Origin: DAOMNN01 sp050486545
GTDB lineage: Bacteria; Pseudomonadota; Gammaproteobacteria; Burkholderiales; Rhodocyclaceae
DNA length: 31,725 nucleotides
NCBI GenBank assembly: GCA_050486545.1
Contig: JBJHDM010000038.1
Location: forward strand, 1-31,725
Reading direction: 5' to 3'
The translations under genes were made by a program, and so were the position numbers. Position 1 is the stretch's first letter. Each line of letters opens with the position of its first letter. Positions 25,937 through 31,725 of the stretch are shown here, in pieces. The notes beneath the pieces are model-generated. The model was not told the DNA's origin. It did not search any database and saw nothing but the letters and a program-made list of their open reading frames with translations.

Positions 25937-28900
25937 TTACAGCAGCACCCGCTCGATGCCCCCCGTGTTGGCGTTTCGCACGTAGTCGGCCATCCAATTC
26001 TCGCCGAGCAGGTGTCGCGCCATCTCGACGACGATGTAGTCGGCCTCGACCTTGCCATCGTCGACGTAGCGTGACAGGCCCTGCAGGCAGCTCGGGCACG
26101 AGGTCAGTACCTTGACGGGGGCGCCAGCCGCATCCTTGCGCAGTTCCGCGGCCCCTTTCTCGATCTCCTGCTGCTTGCGGAAGCGCACCTGGGTCGAGAT
26201 GTCCGGGCGCGCGACCGCGAGCGTGCCGGACTCGCCACAACAGCGGTCGTTGAGGTCGACGCGCGTGCCCATCAGCGTGTTCGCGACCTGGATGCCCGAA
26301 TGCACTTTCATTGGCGTGTGGCAGGGTTCGTGATACATGTAGCGCACCCCGTCGACCCCCTCGAGCTTGACGCCCTTTTCCATCAGGTACTCGTGGATGT
26401 CGAGCAACCGGCAGCCGGGGAAGATCTTCTCGAATTCGTACTTCTGCAACTGGTCCATGCAGGTGCCGCAGGACACGATCACCGTCTTGATGTCGAGGTA
26501 GTTCAGTGTGTTCGCGACGCGGTGGAACAGCACGCGGTTGTCGGTCGTGATCTTCTGGCCCTTGGCGTCTTCGCCGGCGGCCGTCTGCGGATAGCCGCAG
26601 CAGAGATAGCCGGGCGGCAGCACCGTGACCGCGCCGACCTCGTAGAGCATCGCCTGCGTGGCGAGCCCGACCTGGCCGAACAGGCGCTCCGAGCCGCAGC
26701 CCGGGAAGTAGAACACCGCTTCGGATTCCGGCGTGACCTTCTGCGGGTCGCGGATCACCGGGATGACCTTGTCGTCCTCGATGTCGAGCAGTGCCCGGCT
26801 GGTGCGCTTGGGCAGGTTGCCCGGCATCGGCTTGTTGATGAAGTGGATCACCTGGGCCTTGAGCGGGGCCTTGCCCAGCGTCGCCGGAGGGGCCTTGGTC
26901 TGGCCCTGGATCAGGCCGAAGGACTTGCCGAGCCGGTGCGCGATGCGCTGTGCGGCATATCCCCACTCGATCATGACCTTGCGGATGAGCTTGATCGTAG
27001 CCGGGTCCTTCACCGTGAGGAAGGCCATCGCCGCGGCCTTGCCCGGATTGAAGGACTTCTTGCCCTGCTTGCGCAGGAGGTTGCGCATCTTGATCGAGAC
27101 GTCGCCGAAGTCGATGTCGACCGGACAGGGTTTTTCGCACTTGTGGCACACGGTGCAGTGGTCGGCGACGTCCTCGAATTCGGCCCAGTGCGCAAGGGAG
27201 ACGCCGCGGCGGGTCTGCTCTTCGTAGAGCAGCGCCTCGATCAACAGCGAGGTCGAGAGGATCTTGTTGCGCGGGCTGTAGAGCAGGTTTGCCCGCGGTA
27301 CGTGGGTCGAGCACACCGGCTTGCACTTGCCGCAGCGCAGGCAGTCCTTGATGTCGTGCGCGATGTCGCCGATCTCGGTCTGCTCCATGATCAGCGATTC
27401 GTGCCCCATCAGGTTGAAGCTGGGGGTGTAGGCGCTGTCGAGGTTGCCGGCCGCCCGGCCGGTGCCGTTCCTGAGGAGCTTGCCGCGGTTGAAGCGGCCT
27501 TCCGGGTCCACCTTCTGCTTGTAGGCCCAGAAGTTCGCCATCTCCTCATCGGTGAGGTAGTCGAGCTTGGTGATGCCGATGCCGTGCTCGCCCGAGATCA
27601 CCCCGTCAAGCGCACGTGCCAACGCCATGATGCGGTCGACGGCGCGGTTGGCCGTCTGCAGCATCTCGTAATTGTCGGAGTTCACCGGGATGTTGGTGTG
27701 CACGTTGCCGTCGCCCGCGTGCATGTGCAGCGCGACGAACACGCGCCCACGCAGCACCTCGCGATGAATCTCCTGGATGCGCTCGAGCACGGGATGGAAC
27801 AGCACGCCGTCGAAGATCTTGTCCAGCCTCGGCTTGAGTTCGGTCTTCCACGACACCCGCACCGAGTAGTCCTGCAGGCGGTGGAACAGCACCGGGTCGG
27901 CCGCGCGGTTGGTCAGCTCGCTCGCCTGCACGCCGTACGCGTCGAACCGCGCCTCGGCTTCGGCCAGCGGCAGGTCGAGGTGGTCGAGCAGCCATTGCCA
28001 GCGCCTGCGCACCGTTGCGATGTAGTCGAGCGCGGCCTGGCGGCGGTCGCCGATCAGCACTTCGGGGGTGATCTCCGCATCGCCCTGGTCGAGCGGCAGT
28101 TCCCCTTGCAGGTACTCGGTGAGCGCATCGCACAGCGCGAGCTTGTTCTGCGTGGACAGTTCGATGTTGATGCGCTCGATGCCGTCGCAGTAGTCGCCCA
28201 TGCGCGGCAAGGGGATGACCACGTCTTCGTTGATCTTGAATGCGTTGGTGTGGCGCGAGATTGCCGCGGTGCGCGAACGGTCGAGCCAGAAGCGCTTGCG
28301 CTGCTCGGGCGAGGCGGCGATGAAGCCTTCGGCGCCGCGTGCATTGCACATGCGCACGACCTCGGAGGCCGTGCGCATCACGGCATCCTCGTCGTGCCCG
28401 ACGATGTCTCCGATCAGCACCATCTTCGGCCGCCCGTGGCGCTTGGCCTTGGTCGTGTAGCCGACCGCGTTGACGTAGCGCTCGTCCAGGTGCTCGAGGC
28501 CGGCAAGCTGCACATCGGCTGCATGGCCGGCGCCACCGGGCTTGAAATGATCGGTGATCTCGACGATCGCAGGCACCGCCTCGCGCACCTGGCCGAAGAA
28601 CTCCAGGCACACCGTGCGCGTGACCGGCGGCATGCGGTGCAGCACCCAGCGCGCGGCGACGATGAGCCCGTCGGTGCCCTCCTTCTGCACGCCCGGCACG
28701 CCGCCGAGGAACTTGTCGGTGACGTCCTTGCCCAGGCCGGTGCGTCGGCACTGTGCGCCGGGCATGGTCAGGATCTCTTCGCCGAGCAGCTTTCGCCCGG
28801 AAGCGTCGTAGCGCCGCAGGCCGAAGCGCACCGTCTCCTGCTCGTGGATCTTGCCCAGGTTGTGGTCGAGCCGCTCGACCTCGAGCCAGTGGCCGTCGGG

Positions 28901-29830
28901 CGTGACCATCTTCCACCACGCCAGGTTGTCGAGTGCCGTACCCCACAGCACGGCCTTCTTGCCCCCGGCGTTCATCGCGATGTTGCCGCCGATGCACGAG
29001 GCCTCGGCCGAGGTCGGATCGACCGCGAAGACCCGGCCTGCGGCGGACGCCGCTTCCGCGACGCGCGCCGTGACCACCCCCGCTCCGGTGCGGATCGTCG
29101 CGACCGGTACGGACAGTCCGGGCAGGATCCGTTCCTCGACCGGGCCGAGCTCGATGAGCTTCTCGGTATTGATGACCGCCGATCGGGCGTCGAGCGGGAT
29201 CGCGCCGCCGGTGTAGCCGGTGCCGCCTCCGCGCGGGATGATGGTCAGGCCCAGTTCGATGCAGTCGCGCACCAGCGGTGCGACCTCGTCCTCGGTGTCC
29301 GGGTAGAGGACGACGAAGGGGTACTCGACACGCCAGTCGGTCGCGTCGGTGACGTGGGAGACGCGTGCGTGACCATCGAAGCAGACGTTGTCGCGACGGG
29401 TGTGGCGCGATAGAACCTTGAGGGCTTGCTTGCGCAGGGCAGCCATCTCACTAAAGAAGCGCTCGAATTCGTGGACGGCCGACTGTGCGGCTTCGATCAG
29501 GCTGGCGACCTTGCCGCTGCGTTCCGGGTCCTGTGCGGCGCTCTCCGCGCGACGGCGTTCGACCTCGCCGAGACGATGGCGCAAGGCGCCGATCAGTGCC
29601 GTGCGCCGTTCGCGATTGTCCAGCAGGTCGTCCTGGAGATAGGGATTGCGCCGGACGACCCAAATGTCGCCCAGGACCTCGTAGAGCATGCGTGCCGAGC
29701 GCCCCGTGACCCGCTCGTTGCGCAGGGCCTCCAGATGCGTCCAGGCGTCGGCTCCGAGCAGCCGGATCACGATCTCCCGGTCGGAAAACGACGTGTAGTT
29801 GTACGGAATTTCTCGCAGGCGATGGGTCAT
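25937..29830 (-). CDS. DUF3683-type FAD/Fe-S oxidoreductase (2-hydroxyacid dehydrogenase-like)
   Basis: This 1,297-residue protein joins several modules. An N-terminal DUF3683-like region (about 1-150) is followed by an FAD-binding domain of the vanillyl-alcohol-oxidase type (PRGGGTGYTGGAIPLD near 198). The FAD-oxidase C domain has HMHAGDGNVHTNIPV near 702 and SGEHGIGITKLDYL near 745. Two 4Fe-4S motifs occur near 830 (CLRCGKCKPVC) and 890 (CTVCHKCEKPCP). A CCG/heterodisulfide-reductase-like tail has PGCGSERL, CCGYP, EPCHTP, CCGES and SCPSC between about 1043 and 1245. The plan resembles D-lactate dehydrogenase and YdiJ-like enzymes that pass electrons from a 2-hydroxyacid through FAD and Fe-S clusters to the quinone pool; the substrate is inferred. 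No signal peptide is seen, so it is cytoplasmic or on the inner membrane face. Homologues of this length are familiar from betaproteobacteria. Confidence 0.93.
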   Translation of the reverse strand: MTHRLREIPYNYTSFSDREIVIRLLGADAWTHLEALRNERVTGRSARMLYEVLGDIWVVRRNPYLQDDLLDNRERRTALIGALRHRLGEVERRRAESAAQDPERSGKVASLIEAAQSAVHEFERFFSEMAALRKQALKVLSRHTRRDNVCFDGHARVSHVTDATDWRVEYPFVVLYPDTEDEVAPLVRDCIELGLTIIPRGGGTGYTGGAIPLDARSAVINTEKLIELGPVEERILPGLSVPVATIRTGAGVVTARVAEAASAAGRVFAVDPTSAEASCIGGNIAMNAGGKKAVLWGTALDNLAWWKMVTPDGHWLEVERLDHNLGKIHEQETVRFGLRRYDASGRKLLGEEILTMPGAQCRRTGLGKDVTDKFLGGVPGVQKEGTDGLIVAARWVLHRMPPVTRTVCLEFFGQVREAVPAIVEITDHFKPGGAGHAADVQLAGLEHLDERYVNAVGYTTKAKRHGRPKMVLIGDIVGHDEDAVMRTASEVVRMCNARGAEGFIAASPEQRKRFWLDRSRTAAISRHTNAFKINEDVVIPLPRMGDYCDGIERINIELSTQNKLALCDALTEYLQGELPLDQGDAEITPEVLIGDRRQAALDYIATVRRRWQWLLDHLDLPLAEAEARFDAYGVQASELTNRAADPVLFHRLQDYSVRVSWKTELKPRLDKIFDGVLFHPVLERIQEIHREVLRGRVFVALHMHAGDGNVHTNIPVNSDNYEMLQTANRAVDRIMALARALDGVISGEHGIGITKLDYLTDEEMANFWAYKQKVDPEGRFNRGKLLRNGTGRAAGNLDSAYTPSFNLMGHESLIMEQTEIGDIAHDIKDCLRCGKCKPVCSTHVPRANLLYSPRNKILSTSLLIEALLYEEQTRRGVSLAHWAEFEDVADHCTVCHKCEKPCPVDIDFGDVSIKMRNLLRKQGKKSFNPGKAAAMAFLTVKDPATIKLIRKVMIEWGYAAQRIAHRLGKSFGLIQGQTKAPPATLGKAPLKAQVIHFINKPMPGNLPKRTSRALLDIEDDKVIPVIRDPQKVTPESEAVFYFPGCGSERLFGQVGLATQAMLYEVGAVTVLPPGYLCCGYPQTAAGEDAKGQKITTDNRVLFHRVANTLNYLDIKTVIVSCGTCMDQLQKYEFEKIFPGCRLLDIHEYLMEKGVKLEGVDGVRYMYHEPCHTPMKVHSGIQVANTLMGTRVDLNDRCCGESGTLAVARPDISTQVRFRKQQEIEKGAAELRKDAAGAPVKVLTSCPSCLQGLSRYVDDGKVEADYIVVEMARHLLGENWMADYVRNANTGGIERVLL

Positions 29831-29867
29831 GGGTGGGTCCGGGACCGGGACGACAGGGAAACCACCG

Positions 29868-29873
29868 ATTGTA
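29868..29873 (-). promoter_or_regulatory. Possible -10 box for the DUF3683 oxidoreductase gene
   Basis: Read on the minus strand the hexamer is TACAAT, 5 of 6 to consensus, 37 bases before the ATG. No -35 match is seen at 16-18 bases. Confidence 0.35.
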
Positions 29874-29979
29874 GCTTATTGCGCTGCGGAATGATGATCC
29901 GGCAAGCCCTTGATGGCTGCAGGGTATTGATTTTCAGAATGAATCCGTACCGGCCAGCCAGATGTCGCCAGCAGCTTCG

Positions 29980-30849
29980 TCAGACGATTTCGAAGAACAC
30001 AAGGTCCCGCTCGACCTCGTTGGCGGAGAATCCGCATCCGATCCGCCCGGGGCCGACCAGCGGCACTTCATTGCCCTTGACGCACCGTTCGTCGCCGCTG
30101 TCCTCGACGACGTAGCAGCCGTTGGTGCTGTAATCGACGAGAACGAAACCGTTGCGCCTGCGCTCGATGCGTGCATGTTGGCGCGAGGCCCGCGGATCCA
30201 TGATCACGACGTCGTTGCCCAGTTCGCGCCCGAACAGCAGGATCGGGCGCTGTTCGTCGATGAACAGGACTTCTTCCTGATGACGCAGGCGCAGGCGCTG
30301 AAGCAGTCGCGCAGCCGGTGGGAGCGAGATCACCGATTCGGGCTGGCGTGAGACCGCGTACAGGGGCCATTCCAGGGTTTCCAGCCCCTCGCGCGGGGCA
30401 GTGAGTTGGCGGGCGAAATGGCGGGTAGCGGGCGAGAGCAGAAGGATCGCCGCCCCGGTGACGAGGGCCTCGCCGCCGCGGGCGGCGGCGGACAGGAGCG
30501 ATGCGACTTCCTCGCCCTCTTCCGGCGTACCCCGGCCCGGATCGACCTTTCCGTAGTGGATGCCGATGCGCGTGGCCAGCCGCTTGCCGCGCAGTGGCGG
30601 GAGACTCTGAATGCGTTCGAGCATTTCGCAGGCGGCCAGCACGGCCATGTCACAACGCTCGAAACAGGCGGTGACGCCCTCGTCGGTCCGGTGCAGCGCA
30701 GCCCCCTCGTTGGCCTCGATCGCAAGGTCGATGCGGCGCATGCAGCGGTCGATCGCGTGACGTGCCTCGAGCATGTCGACGGACGTGTCGGCACTCGGCC
30801 CTCCGACCACTTCGGCTACCAGCACGCAAAGGTTCTTCCGCTCGACCAT
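29980..30849 (-). CDS. Degenerate adenylate/guanylate cyclase-like domain fused to FHA domain
   Basis: The 289-residue cytoplasmic protein has an N-terminal region (about 1-175) that follows the class III nucleotidyl cyclase pattern in outline: LCVLVAEVVGG in place of the usual metal-binding FxDxxG strand, then TRIGIHYGKVD and an AARGGEALVTG helix start. The metal-binding aspartates are missing, so cyclase activity is unlikely. The C-terminal FHA domain (about 200-289) has LLFGRELGNDVVI, the phosphothreonine-contacting SRQHARI, and DYSTNGCYV. FHA domains bind phosphothreonine peptides, but no Ser/Thr kinase gene is present in the window. The start is ATG 30849, with GTG 30852 immediately before it; neither has a strong ribosome binding site. 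It lies upstream of the DUF3683 gene on the same strand with a 149-base gap. Confidence 0.85.
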   Translation of the reverse strand: MVERKNLCVLVAEVVGGPSADTSVDMLEARHAIDRCMRRIDLAIEANEGAALHRTDEGVTACFERCDMAVLAACEMLERIQSLPPLRGKRLATRIGIHYGKVDPGRGTPEEGEEVASLLSAAARGGEALVTGAAILLLSPATRHFARQLTAPREGLETLEWPLYAVSRQPESVISLPPAARLLQRLRLRHQEEVLFIDEQRPILLFGRELGNDVVIMDPRASRQHARIERRRNGFVLVDYSTNGCYVVEDSGDERCVKGNEVPLVGPGRIGCGFSANEVERDLVFFEIV

Positions 30850-30961
30850 CACCGATTCGTTACCGCTTCATGGCCCGGTCGAGGCGATCGGGCGCGGGCC
30901 GCAGTTTGACCGGACCATCATGATCAAATGCACTGCAGGATGCAAGAAAAATGTCATCGAC

Positions 30962-31725
30962 CTAGTGCTCCGATGCCGGATGCTTCAGCAACCGGAGTTC
31001 CTGCGTCTGCGCGGTCGGCAACTCGGGGGGATCGAAGGCCCGGTCTCCTTCGGTGACGACGGTGTCGCGCGTGAGGCCCTTGAAGTCGAACAGCTTCGGA
31101 TCGGCCAGATGGGAGGGGACCACGTTGGACAGCGAGGTGAGCAGCGATTCGATGCGGCCCGGATGGTTGCGGGCCCAGCCCTGGAGCATCTCCTTGATCT
31201 GCTTGCGCTGGGCGTTCTCGAGCGAGCCGCACAGGTTGCAGGGGATGATCGGGAAATCCATCGTTCTCGCGTAGCGTGCGATGTCCGCCTCGGCGCAGTA
31301 GGCAAGCGGACGGATCACGACGTGCCCGCCATCGTCGCTGACGAGCTTGGGCGGCATGGCCTTGATCCGCCCACCGAAGAACATGTTCAGGAACAGGGTT
31401 TCGAGGATGTCGTCACGGTGATGGCCGAGCGCGATCTTGGTGGCACCGATCTCCCGCGCCGTGCGGTAGATGATGCCGCGGCGCAGGCGCGAACACAGCG
31501 AGCAGGTGGTCTTGCCTTCGGGAATCCGGTCCTTGACGATCGAATAGGTGTCCTCGGTGACGATGCGGTACTCGATACCGGTCGACTCGAACCAGGCAGG
31601 CAGCACGTCGGCAGGGAAACCGGGTTGCTTCTGGTCGAGGTTCATCGCGACGATGCGAAACGAGACCGGCGCGCGTTCGCGCAAGGCGAGCAGACACGTC
31701 AACAGCGTGTAGGAATCCTTGCCGC
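30962..31725 (-). CDS. ttcA: tRNA 2-thiocytidine(32) synthetase TtcA (5' truncated by window)
   Basis: TtcA thiolates cytidine 32 of certain tRNAs using ATP and a 4Fe-4S cluster. Reading from the window edge the frame begins GKDSYTLLTCLL, the end of the PP-loop (SGGKDS), so roughly the first 50 residues and the start codon lie beyond 31725. The visible part holds the CSLCSRLRRGI cluster motif (CxxC), the ALGHHRDDILETLFLNMF stretch and FPIIPCNLCGS, all typical of TtcA. The frame ends with TAG at 30962-30964 and a short C-terminal tail. The 112 bases between this gene and the FHA gene hold an ATCATGAT palindrome near 30918-30925 but no convincing promoter. Confidence 0.95.
   Translation of the reverse strand, partial: GKDSYTLLTCLLALRERAPVSFRIVAMNLDQKQPGFPADVLPAWFESTGIEYRIVTEDTYSIVKDRIPEGKTTCSLCSRLRRGIIYRTAREIGATKIALGHHRDDILETLFLNMFFGGRIKAMPPKLVSDDGGHVVIRPLAYCAEADIARYARTMDFPIIPCNLCGSLENAQRKQIKEMLQGWARNHPGRIESLLTSLSNVVPSHLADPKLFDFKGLTRDTVVTEGDRAFDPPELPTAQTQELRLLKHPASEH

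Noticed and set aside
26300..29413. Very long open frame (about 1,037 codons) on the plus strand opposite the DUF3683 gene
   Set aside because: It is an antisense shadow produced by GC-rich codon bias; its translation has no recognisable domain, while the minus strand encodes a full set of FAD and Fe-S motifs.
30915..30930. TTGATCATGATGG upstream of the FHA gene as an FNR-type site
   Set aside because: The left half matches TTGAT, but the right half departs from ATCAA, so the match is too weak.

Overview
The window is GC-rich DNA, densely packed with short intergenic gaps. It reads as the chromosome of a Gram-negative proteobacterium, most likely a betaproteobacterium near the Rhodocyclales (Azoarcus/Thauera type). 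That placement is inference from gene content: a GshA of the betaproteobacterial ATP-grasp type, ThrH, a roughly 1,300-residue DUF3683 flavin/Fe-S oxidoreductase, an FHA-cyclase-like gene next to ttcA, and many GTG starts. There are no tRNA or rRNA genes, no phage genes, no complete insertion sequence and no CRISPR array. No stretch over 300 bases lacks a gene.

Layout. Bases 1-3078 hold a c-di-GMP signalling unit: the end of a sensor histidine kinase, a 21-codon reading frame joined to both neighbours by ATGA overlaps, and a REC-REC-PAS-GGDEF-EAL protein. Bases 3166-4410 encode an orphan TaqI-type N6-adenine DNA methyltransferase. Bases 4524-10381 run in one direction: glutathione synthesis (gshA, gshB), a lipoprotein ApbE flavin transferase, a small-molecule methyltransferase, an EamA transporter and a DsbA-like isomerase. 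Bases 10428-15606 look like a self-contained operon with its own sigma70-type promoter: TonB-dependent outer-membrane receptor, orphan periplasmic binding protein, and inner-membrane HAMP-GGDEF protein with a dead EAL-like domain. This is the best candidate for a little-described system, a possible envelope-spanning route from an external ligand to c-di-GMP.

A 73-base inverted repeat separates that operon from a convergent gene for an exported coiled-coil protein. Next come yheS (ABC-F), ilvA, thrH and purU on the plus strand, a SulP transporter and exonuclease III on the minus strand, and pyrE with an overlapping gene for a second exported coiled-coil protein on the plus strand. A sirtuin gene (25104-25880) is bracketed by two 56-base hairpins whose differences are compensated on both arms. 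One hairpin contains the sirtuin stop codon. The other abuts a small stem that would cover the sirtuin ribosome binding site. The window closes with three minus-strand genes: the DUF3683 oxidoreductase, a degenerate-cyclase/FHA protein, and ttcA, whose start lies beyond the window.

Metabolically the window covers thiol homeostasis, threonine/serine and one-carbon metabolism, pyrimidine synthesis and 2-hydroxyacid oxidation. The strongest regulatory theme is c-di-GMP, with two multidomain GGDEF proteins of opposite design: one lacks the inhibitory site but keeps a complete EAL domain, the other keeps the inhibitory site but has a dead EAL.
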